A DNA stretch of 64,000 nt, from positions 239,392 through 303,391 of the forward strand of contig NZ_QWDE01000004.1 of the NCBI RefSeq assembly GCF_003432065.1, given 5' to 3'. A program made the position numbers and the translations under genes. Below are positions 9,176 to 19,157 of the stretch, piece by piece (position 1 is the stretch's first letter; each line of letters opens with the position of its first letter). The notes below the pieces were generated by a model. The model was not told where the DNA came from and searched no databases. It saw only the letters and a program-made list of their open reading frames with translations. This DNA comes from Mucilaginibacter terrenus (GTDB lineage Bacteria; Bacteroidota; Bacteroidia; Sphingobacteriales; Sphingobacteriaceae).

Positions 9176-10489
9176 TTATTGAATATTTATGCTATTGGTA
9201 ATTTGCTTTAGGGTAACCTCCGCCATTTTCGCCTGATATTGGGCATTAAAGAAGGTAGATTGAGCATCGAGATAGTTACGCTGCGCTTCCCGTACTTCCA
9301 ACGGTGTAATGTTGCCTAAACGGTATTTATCCAGTGTTATTTGCAGGTTTTTACGCGAAAGCTCTACATTACTTTGGCCAACCTTAATCAGGTCCAATCC
9401 GGATAGATAAGCAACATAAAAGTTGCTTATCTGCGCTTCTACATCCAGCATAGTCCGTTTGTAACTCAACTGAGCATTGTCTATCTGGAGCTTGGCATTA
9501 CGTTCCCGACGCCATTGGTTAAACCCGTCGAAAATATTGATAGATGCAGTTAGGCCGTAGTTTAACCCATGAGTATTTTGTTGCAGGGTAAAGCCTGCCG
9601 GTGTGGTACTTCGCCCGAATGTGTAACCAGACGTTACACCAACCACCGGAAAACGGGCAGAGCGTACTTGTCTTAAATTAATATCTGCCAGGCGCTTATT
9701 TATTTGCGAGGACAAGATAGCAGGGTTTTGTGTTTGTGCCTTCGCAATAATGTCCCCCAATACCAGCGCCCGGTCTACAACTATGGTATCACCAACAGAG
9801 AAATCAGTTTGCAGGTTGCGCACCAGCAGCTGGTTCATTTGCACCTTAGTTTGCCTGAAAGACTGCAGCTGTGAAATTAATGCGGCGGTGTCTGTGTTCA
9901 GGTTTACCTGGGCATTGTACACGTCAAGTCGCGATACACGTCCTACCTGGAACTTATCATTAGAGTACCGCAATTGCGTACGGGAGATTTCTATTGCCCC
10001 ACGCAACGCTTTAATTTGTTCGTTCTGGCTAATAAGGTTGTAGTAGGTATTTATAACGCCGGCTACTGTGCTTTGTATGGTGTCGCGCAATCGTATATCA
10101 CCAAGCTGATCCAGTTGTTTTAATTGGTCGTAATTGGCAAACATGGCAAACCCATCAAAAATGGTCCAGTTAAGGTTCACCCCATAGTTGCTGTTACTGT
10201 TATTAGCTCGCAGGTTATTCACCGTACCATCAGAACGAGTTTGCTTAACGGTTTGCCGGCTATAGTTGGTGGCATAATCGCCTGTTACCAGCGGCAAGAA
10301 ACCGGCATTGCCTAACGTAACATTATTGCCCGCGATAGTGGCGTTGTTTTGAGATAACTTAATGTTATAATTGTTTCTTAAAGCAGTATCTATAGCGTCC
10401 TTTAATGTAAGTAAAGGGGCATCCTGTGCAGATGCATTGACAAATACAAAGCATCCTAAAATTAAGCCGGTAATATATCTGATGTTCAT
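9176..10489 (-). CDS. TolC-family outer membrane efflux protein
   Basis: The 437-residue protein has a signal peptide (MNIRYITGLILGCFVFVNASAQ) and two outer-membrane-efflux repeats. Each repeat has an LxLKDAIDTALRNNYNIKL-type start and long helices with heptad-like spacing (LDKYRLGNITPLEVREAQRNYLDAQ near the C-terminus). It should form the outer membrane channel of the tripartite pump whose permease gene stops three bases before its ATG. The length is typical. Confidence 0.92.
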   Translation of the reverse strand: MNIRYITGLILGCFVFVNASAQDAPLLTLKDAIDTALRNNYNIKLSQNNATIAGNNVTLGNAGFLPLVTGDYATNYSRQTVKQTRSDGTVNNLRANNSNSNYGVNLNWTIFDGFAMFANYDQLKQLDQLGDIRLRDTIQSTVAGVINTYYNLISQNEQIKALRGAIEISRTQLRYSNDKFQVGRVSRLDVYNAQVNLNTDTAALISQLQSFRQTKVQMNQLLVRNLQTDFSVGDTIVVDRALVLGDIIAKAQTQNPAILSSQINKRLADINLRQVRSARFPVVGVTSGYTFGRSTTPAGFTLQQNTHGLNYGLTASINIFDGFNQWRRERNAKLQIDNAQLSYKRTMLDVEAQISNFYVAYLSGLDLIKVGQSNVELSRKNLQITLDKYRLGNITPLEVREAQRNYLDAQSTFFNAQYQAKMAEVTLKQITNSINIQ

Positions 10490-10492
10490 GGC

Positions 10493-13400
10493 TTAATGTT
10501 TTTCAATAATTAAGGGTTGAGGATGGGTTACTGCCGACTCTTCAGGCGTTTCTGCATCATGGTTAATGCGGGTTTTAGATGCAATGATCATGTACATGGT
10601 TGGTATAATGTACAGCGTTAACACCAGCGAGAACAGCATACCGCCAATAATAACAATACCCAACGAAACACGGCTCTTGGCACCGGCGCCTAAGGCCAGT
10701 GCAATAGGAACCGAGCCCAGTACTACAGCCAAACTGGTCATCAATATCGGGCGAAGGCGGGATGTAGCCGCTTCAATCACAGCTTCATACTTATTAAGTC
10801 CCGCTTCCATACGCTGATTGGCAAACTCCACTATCAATATACCGTTCTTGGTCACTAGCCCTACAAGGGTAATTACACCTATCTGGCTGAAAATATTAAA
10901 GGTTTGGTCGAACAGCCATAATGATATGAAAGCACCTGCAATAGCCAGCGGTACGGTAAGCATAACAATAATAGGGTCCTTAAAGCTCTCAAACTGTGCT
11001 GCAAGCACCAGGTAAATAAGTAACAATGCAAATAAAAATGCGAAGGCAATGTTTGATGACCCTTCTGCGTAATCGCGTGATGGACCGCTTAATTCTGTGC
11101 TGAAGGTCTCGTCGAGCAACCTTTTTGATATCCTGTCCATTTCCGCAATGCCATCCCCTACTGTTTTGCCGGGCGCAAGCCCTGCTTGTACGGTAGCCGA
11201 TTTAAACCTGTTAAAGTGGTATATCGAAGGTGGCGTTGCGCTCTCCTGTATCTTCACCACGTTGTCCAGTTGCACGAGGCTGCCATTGCTGCTCCGTACG
11301 TAAACAGATTTTAGGTCAAGCGGCTGGTCGCGGTTTGCACGGTCAACCTGGGCTATAACCTGGTACTGCTTACCATTTATCAGAAAGTAACTCAACCTGC
11401 CTCCACTATAGTATAGCTGCAGGGTCTGGGCAATATCTTGTACAGCTACTCCTAAATCCCGTGCACGGTCGCGATCAGTTATCACGCGCAATTCCGGCTT
11501 GGTAAACTTGAGGTTTATGTCCGAACTTGAGAATACCGGGCTCTTGGCCACCTCGGCAAAAAACTCCGGTAAAACTTTGCGCAGCTTATCAAAATCCTGG
11601 TTTTGGATAACATACTGTACCGGTAACGATGTACGTGCACCGCTGCCGCCACCACTTATGGTTTGTTCCTGTACCACAATCGCGCGGGCATCCGGCATTT
11701 GCTTCAGCTTACGGTTCATGAAATCAGCAATTTGCTGCTGCGTTCGCGTACGTTCGTCAGGCGGAACCAAGCCGATACGTCCAAATCCGGAGTTAGCAGA
11801 CCCACCTCCGCCAAAGGATGGCGACACGATCTCGAGGTTAACATTCGCTTCAGGTACCGAATCTGCAACCAATTGAGCAACCTTATCCATATAGCGCGTC
11901 ATGAACTCGTAAGTAGCGCCTTCGGATCCTGTAACAGAGTAGCGCAGCAAACTGCGATCGTCCAGCGGGGCCAACTCCGATGGGGTTACCTTAAACAAAA
12001 TCCATGTGACAGCAAGCGATCCAATCAAAATAACAAACGATACCCAACGTTTCTTCATGAATCTTTGAAGCGATTCGGTGTAGGAGTTTGTCATGTTCTC
12101 GAAAAACGGCTCGGTTTTCTCGTAAAACTTTGATTTCTTTTGATCCTTACGGATAAGCTTTACGTTCAGCATCGGTGTTAACGATAGTGATACAAAAGCT
12201 GAAATCAATACCGATCCTGCTACAACAACCGCAAACTCACGGAATAACCTGCCGGTAAAACCCTGCAGGAACATAATTGGGAGGAACACCGCGGCAAGCG
12301 TAACGGACGTAGATATTACCGCAAAGAATATTTCTGCTGATCCGGCAAATGCAGCCTGCCGTATAGGCATGCCCCCTTCTACCTTTTTGTAGATGTTCTC
12401 TGTTACTACAATACCATCATCCACCACCAAACCCGTCGCTAACACTATACCCAACAACGTAAGAATGTTAATGGAGTAACCAAACACGTACATGATGAAA
12501 AACGCTCCGATCAACGACACCGGAATATCTATCAGCGGGCGGAACGCGATAAGCCAGTCCCTAAAGAACAAATAGATGATGATCACCACGAGCACAAAGG
12601 ATATTATAAGCGTTTCCTTTACCTCCTCAATTGAGTTATTTATGAAACGGGTATTATCCAGCGCCACTTTTACCTTTATATCAGGTGGCAGGTCCTTTTG
12701 TATCTGTGCGAGTCGCACATAAAAGTCTTTTGCTATTTGTACGTAGTTAGCCCCCGGCTGAGGTACCACATTAAGGCTCACCATTGGCACAAAGGATTCC
12801 TTCAAGGCAGTTTCCTCGTTAGACGAACCTAATACCGCGTATCCAACATCATTCAGGCGAATTACCCGGTTGCTGTCCGCACGTATGATCAGGTTGTTGA
12901 ACTCTTTTTCTGTAGTCAATTTTCCCAGCGCACGTATGGTAATTTCAGTATTATTTCCTTCCAGTTTACCGGCGGGCAGCTCCACGTTTTCCCGGTTGAG
13001 GGCATCGCCTATATCAGTTGCAGTTAGGCCAAGAGCAGATAATTTTGAAGGATCTATCCACAGGCGCATTGCATACTGCCGCTGCCCCTGAATGTTAATT
13101 GCACTTACCCCAGGGATAGTTTGCAAGCCTTCCTGCAGCACGTTTTCAGCAAAGTCGTTCACCTGCATAATGTTCCGCTTATCACTGCTCACCGTCATCG
13201 TAATAATATTGTCGGCACTGGCGTCAGCTTTTGTCACTACAGGCGGGGCGTTAATATCTTGCGGCAGCTGGCGCTGTGCCTGGCTTACTTTGTCGCGCAC
13301 GTCATTAGCTGCGGTCTCAAGGTCTGCATCCAGGTTAAATTCAACCGTTATGTTACTGGAACCTACAGAGCTTGTAGAGGATATATTACGAATACCCGGT

Positions 13401-13621
13401 ACGCCGTTGATAGCTTTCTCCAGTGGCTCCGTTATCTGCGATTCAATAACATCTGCGTTAGCGCCGGAATAGCTGGTAGAAACAGAGATAATAGGTGGAT
13501 CGACAGATGGGAAATCCCTGACACCTAAAAAAGAATAACCCATAACACCGAATACTACAATAACGACAGACATTACCGTAGCCAGTACCGGGCGTTTTAT
13601 GCTTATTGAGGATAAACTCAT
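10493..13621 (-). CDS. RND efflux permease, AcrB/HAE1-like
   Basis: The 1042-residue inner membrane transporter starts MSLSSISIKRPVLATVMSV (TM1). TM4 has the proton-relay aspartates in ATGLVVDDGIVVTEN near residue 405. A second copy of the fold begins with the KKRWVSFVILIGSLAVTWIL helix, and the GLVTKNGILIVEFANQ signature sits near residue 930. It should export small hydrophobic compounds by proton antiport. The substrate range is unknown. It is the middle gene of the adaptor-permease-channel operon, with gaps of five and three bases to its neighbours. The short His-containing cytoplasmic tail is not unusual. Confidence 0.95.
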   Translation of the reverse strand: MSLSSISIKRPVLATVMSVVIVVFGVMGYSFLGVRDFPSVDPPIISVSTSYSGANADVIESQITEPLEKAINGVPGIRNISSTSSVGSSNITVEFNLDADLETAANDVRDKVSQAQRQLPQDINAPPVVTKADASADNIITMTVSSDKRNIMQVNDFAENVLQEGLQTIPGVSAINIQGQRQYAMRLWIDPSKLSALGLTATDIGDALNRENVELPAGKLEGNNTEITIRALGKLTTEKEFNNLIIRADSNRVIRLNDVGYAVLGSSNEETALKESFVPMVSLNVVPQPGANYVQIAKDFYVRLAQIQKDLPPDIKVKVALDNTRFINNSIEEVKETLIISFVLVVIIIYLFFRDWLIAFRPLIDIPVSLIGAFFIMYVFGYSINILTLLGIVLATGLVVDDGIVVTENIYKKVEGGMPIRQAAFAGSAEIFFAVISTSVTLAAVFLPIMFLQGFTGRLFREFAVVVAGSVLISAFVSLSLTPMLNVKLIRKDQKKSKFYEKTEPFFENMTNSYTESLQRFMKKRWVSFVILIGSLAVTWILFKVTPSELAPLDDRSLLRYSVTGSEGATYEFMTRYMDKVAQLVADSVPEANVNLEIVSPSFGGGGSANSGFGRIGLVPPDERTRTQQQIADFMNRKLKQMPDARAIVVQEQTISGGGSGARTSLPVQYVIQNQDFDKLRKVLPEFFAEVAKSPVFSSSDINLKFTKPELRVITDRDRARDLGVAVQDIAQTLQLYYSGGRLSYFLINGKQYQVIAQVDRANRDQPLDLKSVYVRSSNGSLVQLDNVVKIQESATPPSIYHFNRFKSATVQAGLAPGKTVGDGIAEMDRISKRLLDETFSTELSGPSRDYAEGSSNIAFAFLFALLLIYLVLAAQFESFKDPIIVMLTVPLAIAGAFISLWLFDQTFNIFSQIGVITLVGLVTKNGILIVEFANQRMEAGLNKYEAVIEAATSRLRPILMTSLAVVLGSVPIALALGAGAKSRVSLGIVIIGGMLFSLVLTLYIIPTMYMIIASKTRINHDAETPEESAVTHPQPLIIEKH

Positions 13622-13626
13622 CTTGC

Positions 13627-14760
13627 TTACTTAATAACTTTGAGAACTTTTAATGGCGATTTTGGACGTATTTGTATCAATCCAGACACTACAAGGCTAT
13701 CCCCTTGGTTTAAACCTTCTACTATCTGTATTTTGGTATCGGTGCGCAGGTCGGTCTTTACGTCCTTTGCTGTTGCCACACCATTATGCAACACGTAAAC
13801 CTTGCTGCTTTTAATATCCGGTATAACACACTCGGTTGGTACCATAATAGTTTTTGGTATCTGGTCTAACGTCAGGTTTATTTTTGCGAATGAACCGGCT
13901 GTGAGCGTGTTGTTCTCGTTTGGCGCTTTTGCACGCACGGTAATTGTTCGCGATGTAGCTTCCAGCGCCGGTTCAACCGCGTAAACTGTCGCATCGAATT
14001 TTCTTTGAGAGCTCTCTACCGTGAAGTTCACTTTGCTGCCTTTGCCAATTAGCGGCAGGTATCGCTCCGGTACAGAAAATGTAACCTTTGCCGGATTGAT
14101 GTTCACCAATGTTGCGATAGGGGTTGATGGGGAAAGATAGCCGCCCGGGCTTACATTACGTAAACCAATTGTACCTGAAAATGGCGCCCGTATTTCTGTC
14201 CGCGCTATTTGCGCGCGTATAACGTCGGCCTGGGCCTTCATGGCATTGTAAGAGGATTGTGAGGTTTCATACTCCTCCTTACTAACAGCTTCCTTTTGGT
14301 AAAGCAATTTGTTTCGGTTGTTAATCTCCCGTGCCAGCACCATTTGCGCGTTAATTTGCTGTAACGATGCCTGCAGGTCCTGGTTGTAAACCTTTACAAG
14401 CAGCTGCCCTTTGCTTACCTTACTTCCTTCAGTAAAGTAAATGCCGGTAATGTTGCCCGCAGTTTGACTGATCAGGTTTACCCTTTCGTTAGCATCAATG
14501 GTACCGGTAATATCTATCTGGTTGTTTACAGCAGTATCCTTCACTATCATGATGTTAACAGCAACAGGTCCTCCTTTACCGCCGCCTTTGCCGCCCTTGC
14601 CACCTTTTTCACCGCCGCCTTTGCCTGAACCGCCACCGCCACCAGCGCCACCGGCAACTGCTGCGTCGCGTTCTTTAGCTCTTTGGCTAAAGAATTTATT
14701 ATAGATCAGAAAAGCAACCAATAGTGCCAGAAGGGTATAAATAATGTACTTTGTTTTCAT
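13627..14760 (-). CDS. RND efflux periplasmic adaptor subunit (MFP)
   Basis: The 377-residue adaptor is anchored by an N-terminal helix (residues 5-24). An unusual linker of about 45 residues follows (around 35-66), made almost only of Gly and Lys with a few Ala, Ser and Glu. Then come the barrel-sandwich lipoyl halves (ERVNLISQTAGNITGIYFTEGSKVSKGQLL and IRAPFSGTIGLRNVSPGGYL), an alpha hairpin, the beta-barrel and the membrane-proximal domain. It links the permease to the TolC-type channel. The gene is first in the operon and divergent from the M61 peptidase gene. The Gly/Lys linker is much longer than usual and is highly positive. Confidence 0.93.
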   Translation of the reverse strand: MKTKYIIYTLLALLVAFLIYNKFFSQRAKERDAAVAGGAGGGGGSGKGGGEKGGKGGKGGGKGGPVAVNIMIVKDTAVNNQIDITGTIDANERVNLISQTAGNITGIYFTEGSKVSKGQLLVKVYNQDLQASLQQINAQMVLAREINNRNKLLYQKEAVSKEEYETSQSSYNAMKAQADVIRAQIARTEIRAPFSGTIGLRNVSPGGYLSPSTPIATLVNINPAKVTFSVPERYLPLIGKGSKVNFTVESSQRKFDATVYAVEPALEATSRTITVRAKAPNENNTLTAGSFAKINLTLDQIPKTIMVPTECVIPDIKSSKVYVLHNGVATAKDVKTDLRTDTKIQIVEGLNQGDSLVVSGLIQIRPKSPLKVLKVIK

Positions 14761-15027
14761 TCAACGTGCGATAGATAGCGTTTGATCGGTTTTGTTTTCA
14801 GGTTTGCAATAGCTCCAGCCACCGTTCATTTTAATATAATCAACGGCTGCTGTTAAAAATACGATGTAATTTAAACTTAAATGCATAAGTACTTATCATA
14901 CACCATTTACCAGCAAACGCAAAGCTAACCGCTGTGATTTTATTTTGATTGGATGTATCAACCATTTTACAACATATGCTATTTTCGTGCACAAAAAGTA
15001 AAAGCGAAATTTTTTTAACTTGCACCC

Positions 15028-16827
15028 ATGAAAATGTCTAGACTTGTTGCCCTGGCCTTAATTATTCTTGTTATGAAACTTTCCCCAGCCGGCGCCGCTG
15101 TATCTCCAGTAAAAATATCTTATACGTTAACCTTCCCCGAAGCACAGGCGCATTACATTGATGTTGAAATGACTTTGACCGGGTTAAAACAGCCAACACT
15201 TGATCTTAAAATGCCTGTTTGGACACCCGGATCCTACCTGGTAAGAGAGTTTGCGAAGAATGTTGAGTCGCTAACAGCCACTGCAAACGGCAAGACTGTT
15301 ACAGCACCTAAGGTGAGTAAAAATACCTGGCGTATAAGCACTGCAGGTGTTTCTACTGTGGTTGTAAAATATAAACTTTATGCTTTTGAAGTATCGGTAC
15401 GTACCGCTTTCGTAGACATCACCCATGGTTTTGTATCTACATCAGGTGTGCTGTTGTTCCCTAAAGGAATGTTAGACCAGCCATCTACTATCAAGATCGT
15501 TCCGTACAAAGACTGGACAACCGTATCTACCAGCCTGGAAATGGTTGGCGGAGACCAGTTCACCCGCAGCGCTCCAAATTATGATATCCTTTATGATTCA
15601 CCTATTGAAGTAGGCTACCAGGATGTTTTTAGCTTTGACGTTGCAGGTGTTAAATATGATGTGGCTATGTACGGTGGTGGCAACTACGACAAAGAGCGCC
15701 TTGAAACCGATATGTCGAAAATTATAACAGCTGAAGCTAATGTATTTGGAGAAAACCCTAATAAACATTACACTTTTATCGTTCACAACCGTCAGCGCGG
15801 CGGCGGTGGGTTAGAGCACCTGAGCTCTACCGTATTAGGCGCATCACGTGATCAGTATGGCAGTGAACGCGGCTACCAAGGCTTTTTGAGCCTTGTAGCG
15901 CACGAGCACTTTCACCTTTGGAATGTGAAGCGTTTACGCCCGATTGCATTGGGGCCGTTTGATTACGAAAACGAGAATTATACCACTAACTTGTGGATAG
16001 CAGAAGGCTTTACAGCTTACTATCAGAATATCATCCTTAGGCATGCGGGAATCGCATCAACAGAAGACTATCTTGCTGATGCCGTTGGCGACATCAACAT
16101 TGTAGAAAACCAACCAGGCACAAAAGTACAGCCTCTGGCTGAAGCAAGCTTTGACGCTTGGATAAAATCATACCGCCCTAACGAGAACTCTTACAACACG
16201 CAGATATCTTATTACGACAAAGGCGCCGTGATTGGCATGCTGCTAGACCTTGATATAATAAATGCTACCAAGGGCAAAAGCTCGCTGAATGATGTAATGA
16301 AGTACATGTACACCACTTACTACAAAGGCAAAAAGCGTGGTTACACAGATGCAGAATTTAAGGCAGGCTTTGAGAAATTTGCCGGTAAAAACCTGGACGA
16401 CTTTTACGCCAAGTATATCAATGGTTTAGACCCTATCGACTATAACAAATATCTTGGTTTTGCCGGTTACAAGATCACAGATCAGCTGGCACAAGGTAAT
16501 GATCCATCGTTAGGTATTTCTACCGCAGCACAAGGCAACAAGCGCGTTATCAGCATGGTGTTACGCGGTGGCGCAGGATGGGTGAGCGGTTTAAACGTAG
16601 GAGATGAGCTTGTATCTGTTGACGGCACTCCGGTAACAGATTATACTACGATATTAAATGGTAAAAAGGTTGGTGACAAAATTGTTGTTACCGTAAGCCG
16701 TGATGGTAAAGCGTACAACATCCCGGTTGTTTTACAGCGTAACCCGCGGATACAATACAAAATTGAAGAAGTACCAAGCCCTACAGCACAGCAATTAGCT
16801 GTTCGTGCTAAATGGCTGAAATTGTAG
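15028..16827 (+). CDS. M61-family metallopeptidase with C-terminal PDZ domain
   Basis: The 599-residue protein has a signal peptide (residues 1-22, ending in PAGAA). An N-terminal beta domain and the gluzincin catalytic domain follow. The zinc motif HEHFH starts at residue 292 and the third ligand Glu lies at about 326 in WIAEGFTAYY. A PDZ domain covers about 490-575 (GGAGWVSGLNVGDELVSVDG). M61 enzymes are glycyl aminopeptidase-like and act in the periplasm or outside the cell. It is monocistronic by its context: a divergent promoter region of about 270 bases lies on one side and a strong terminator on the other. Confidence 0.93.
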   Translation: MKMSRLVALALIILVMKLSPAGAAVSPVKISYTLTFPEAQAHYIDVEMTLTGLKQPTLDLKMPVWTPGSYLVREFAKNVESLTATANGKTVTAPKVSKNTWRISTAGVSTVVVKYKLYAFEVSVRTAFVDITHGFVSTSGVLLFPKGMLDQPSTIKIVPYKDWTTVSTSLEMVGGDQFTRSAPNYDILYDSPIEVGYQDVFSFDVAGVKYDVAMYGGGNYDKERLETDMSKIITAEANVFGENPNKHYTFIVHNRQRGGGGLEHLSSTVLGASRDQYGSERGYQGFLSLVAHEHFHLWNVKRLRPIALGPFDYENENYTTNLWIAEGFTAYYQNIILRHAGIASTEDYLADAVGDINIVENQPGTKVQPLAEASFDAWIKSYRPNENSYNTQISYYDKGAVIGMLLDLDIINATKGKSSLNDVMKYMYTTYYKGKKRGYTDAEFKAGFEKFAGKNLDDFYAKYINGLDPIDYNKYLGFAGYKITDQLAQGNDPSLGISTAAQGNKRVISMVLRGGAGWVSGLNVGDELVSVDGTPVTDYTTILNGKKVGDKIVVTVSRDGKAYNIPVVLQRNPRIQYKIEEVPSPTAQQLAVRAKWLKL

Positions 16828-16847
16828 ATATAAACTTTTAAAATCGA

Positions 16848-16878
16848 GCCCCTTCAAATAAATGAAGGGGCTTTTTTG
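16848..16878 (+). terminator. rho-independent terminator after the M61 gene
   Basis: The stem GCCCCTTCA pairs with TGAAGGGGC around a short A/T loop and ends in TTTTTT, 21 bases after the stop codon. Confidence 0.9.
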
Positions 16879-16999
16879 TTGTAAAACTACCCAGTTGAGA
16901 CACCCTGTTGTTTCTCCAAACGAAATTTTAGAAAACATTTAGTTGTGTTTATTTATTATACTGATAATTCACTATGTAAACACACTAAAAACATCTACC

Positions 17000-17155
17000 A
17001 TGAACTCACTACTTTATACCATCGCCGTTATCCTTATCATTGGATGGGCTATAGGCGTATTTTTCACTGCGGCAGGCAGCTTAATTCACGTATTACTTGT
17101 AATTGCTGTTATCGCATTTATATTAGGTATCATCCGCCGGCCAACTGCGGTATAA
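17000..17155 (+). CDS. small membrane protein, Lmo0937 family
   Basis: The 51-residue protein starts MNSLLYTIAVILIIGWAIGVFF and has a second hydrophobic segment (LIHVLLVIAVIAFILGII) before a basic end. This matches the Lmo0937 family of two-helix membrane peptides, often stress-related but without an assigned biochemical role. An upstream in-frame ATG at 16943 would give 70 residues. The ATG at 17000 is chosen because the family starts there. The bases just before it (AAAAACATCTACC) resemble those before the YciE/F-like gene at 44000. Confidence 0.8.
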   Translation: MNSLLYTIAVILIIGWAIGVFFTAAGSLIHVLLVIAVIAFILGIIRRPTAV

Positions 17156-17170
17156 CCATAACAGAACATA

Positions 17171-17200
17171 CAAGGCCGGGCTATAGTCCGGCCTTTTTGC
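17171..17200 (+). terminator. rho-independent terminator after the Lmo0937-type gene
   Basis: AGGCCGG and CCGGCCT form the stem around CTATAGT-type bases and are followed by TTTTT. It begins 16 bases after the stop codon. Confidence 0.88.
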
Positions 17201-17247
17201 ATTTTATCTCATCATCCTAAACCTCAACATATCTCAAAACGAAGTAT

Positions 17248-17940
17248 ATGAAGATCCCATTTACTCCTCAATTGCTTGGCGACCTTATAGAAAAAGGATA
17301 CACACACGTACTTGTTAGTACATCAACCGAGTCATCAACTGGTGAAGAAATTGTTCTTAAACCCGTTCGTCAAAAGCCTGATCTTGACAACCTGCCCGAC
17401 GGTTATGAAATATTTTACGCGATTACGCGTGAGCCTATGATGATGGTGTGCGGTATTGATGGCACCACCATTTCGATAGAGTACGAAACCCTTAATAATG
17501 ACATTACCTCTGAGGACATCTTCAATGACAGTTACTTCAGAATGAGTGAGGATTTCTTCAAGCAAGTACTAGAAAGCCTGGAGGATTACGCGGTATTCAC
17601 AACTGATAAAAACGGCGATGTCAATAGTTGGAACTCAGGTGCCGAAAAGGTTTTAGGCTATACGGAAGTGGAGATTATAGGTGCTCCTGCCAGTGTGTTT
17701 TTCACTACTGAAGATCAAATAAAGCAGGCGCATGAAAGAGAGCTTGAAACAGCATTAAAAGAAGGCCGCGCTATAGACGAGCGCTACCACGTACGTAAAG
17801 ATGGCTCTAAGTTTTGGGGCAGTGGCCTGGTGTTCCCTCTATATGATGAAGAACAGCAGCACCGCGGTTTTACCAAGGTGATGCGCAACCTGCGCGAACG
17901 GGAAGAAGCTGAGCAACAAGCCGGACGGCAATCTCTTTAA
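17248..17940 (+). CDS. PAS-domain protein without output domain
   Basis: The 230-residue protein has an N-terminal part of about 100 residues that I do not recognise. A PAS domain of about 120 residues follows (DFFKQVLESLEDYAVFTTDKNGDVNSWNSGAEKVLGYTEVEIIG, then RKDGSKFWGSGLVFPLYDE). It ends in a charged PAC-like helix (KVMRNLREREEAEQQ) where a kinase domain would usually start. It may be a stand-alone sensor or a kinase that lost its catalytic half. The charged linker end suits docking to another protein. A terminator follows 20 bases later. Confidence 0.8.
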   Translation: MKIPFTPQLLGDLIEKGYTHVLVSTSTESSTGEEIVLKPVRQKPDLDNLPDGYEIFYAITREPMMMVCGIDGTTISIEYETLNNDITSEDIFNDSYFRMSEDFFKQVLESLEDYAVFTTDKNGDVNSWNSGAEKVLGYTEVEIIGAPASVFFTTEDQIKQAHERELETALKEGRAIDERYHVRKDGSKFWGSGLVFPLYDEEQQHRGFTKVMRNLREREEAEQQAGRQSL

Positions 17941-17960
17941 AGCACAGTCACATTCATATA

Positions 17961-17996
17961 AAAGCCCCGTCACTTTTGGTAACGGGGCTTTCGTTT
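17961..17996. terminator. bidirectional terminator between the PAS gene and ilvE
   Basis: AAAGCCCCGT pairs with ACGGGGCTTT around CACTTTTGGTA, with T-rich sequence on the plus side and A-rich sequence on the minus side. It can serve both converging genes. Confidence 0.85.
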
Positions 17997-18010
17997 TATG
18001 CTATTTGTAG

Positions 18011-19075
18011 TTATACAATATAGTTCCAGCCGTGGGTATCCTCGGCCTGACCATACTTGATAGCGTCTAGCGTTTTGAATACCTTTTGCGAGAACTCGCG
18101 GGTTTGCGGGTCACTTAAGAAGTACTCCTCACCCTCGTAGCTTATAGAAGCTACCGAAGCTATAGTAGCAGCGGTACCGGCACCAAAGGCATCGGTTAGC
18201 TTGCCGTTTTTAGCACCCTCAATCAGTTCAGCAACGGATACCTTGCGCTCCTCTACAGGTATACCCCACTCTTTTGCAAGGGCAATTACGGTATCACGGG
18301 TAACACCATCAAGTATGGTATCTTTAGTTTCGGCAGTAATTAGCACGCCATCCAGCAGGAACATGGCGTTTGCAGCGCCCATTTCTTCAACATACTTATG
18401 TTCTTTAGCATCGGTCCATATCAACTGATCAAAGCCCTCCTCTGCGGCTTTGCGGGCGGGCAGCATAGACGAACCGTAGTTGCCGGCAGCTTTAGCGTAA
18501 CCCATGCCACCCTCAGCGGCGCGGGTGTATTGCGTCTCTATTTTAACACGCAATGGTTTAGAAAAATACGGACCTACCGGACCAATAATCACCATGTACT
18601 TGTACGTGGCCGAAGGCGTTACACCCAGGAACGGATCCGTAGCGAACATGAACGGACGGATATACAGGGCATGGTTGGCTTTAGATGGAATCCAGTCACG
18701 GTCAAGGTCTACCAGGGCTGCTATGCTTTGCACAAATACCTCTTCGGGCAATGTTGGCATGCACAGGCGCTCGGCAGATTTGTTAAACCTTCTGGCGTTC
18801 TTATCCGGGCGGAAGATACTTACCGTACCATCTGCATGTTTGTATGCTTTAATACCTTCAAAAAAGGCCTGGCCGTAGTGCAGGGCACTAATCGCCGGGC
18901 TCAGCTCAATTGGGCCGTAGGGAAGTATCTCAAAGTTCTTCCACTCACCGTCGGCGTAGTCGGCTACCAGCATGTGGTCGGTGAAGGTTTTGCCAAACGG
19001 CAGGTTGTCAAAGTCGGTCTCCTGCAAGCGCGACTGCGCGCTTTTGGTGATCTTTATGTCCAGTGTGTCGGTCAT
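18011..19075 (-). CDS. ilvE: branched-chain amino acid aminotransferase
   Basis: The 354-residue protein is a fold-type IV PLP aminotransferase of the eukaryote-like BCAT II type. It shows LHYGQAFFEGIKAY, IRPFMFATDPFLGV and the PLP lysine at about 195 in YAKAAGNYGSS. Further on are EEMGAANAMF and LDGVTRDTVIALAKEWG. It moves the amino group between glutamate and the 2-oxo acids of leucine, isoleucine and valine. The upstream region carries a set of phased repeat motifs described separately, which could be operator sites for its regulator. It is not part of an ilv operon here. Confidence 0.95.
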   Translation of the reverse strand: MTDTLDIKITKSAQSRLQETDFDNLPFGKTFTDHMLVADYADGEWKNFEILPYGPIELSPAISALHYGQAFFEGIKAYKHADGTVSIFRPDKNARRFNKSAERLCMPTLPEEVFVQSIAALVDLDRDWIPSKANHALYIRPFMFATDPFLGVTPSATYKYMVIIGPVGPYFSKPLRVKIETQYTRAAEGGMGYAKAAGNYGSSMLPARKAAEEGFDQLIWTDAKEHKYVEEMGAANAMFLLDGVLITAETKDTILDGVTRDTVIALAKEWGIPVEERKVSVAELIEGAKNGKLTDAFGAGTAATIASVASISYEGEEYFLSDPQTREFSQKVFKTLDAIKYGQAEDTHGWNYIV

Positions 19076-19157
19076 TATAGTACGTATTGATAGGAAAATG
19101 GCAAGTTAGAAAATTTTTTAGCCAAATACAGCATTTCGTTTCGCTATGCTGTAAACT

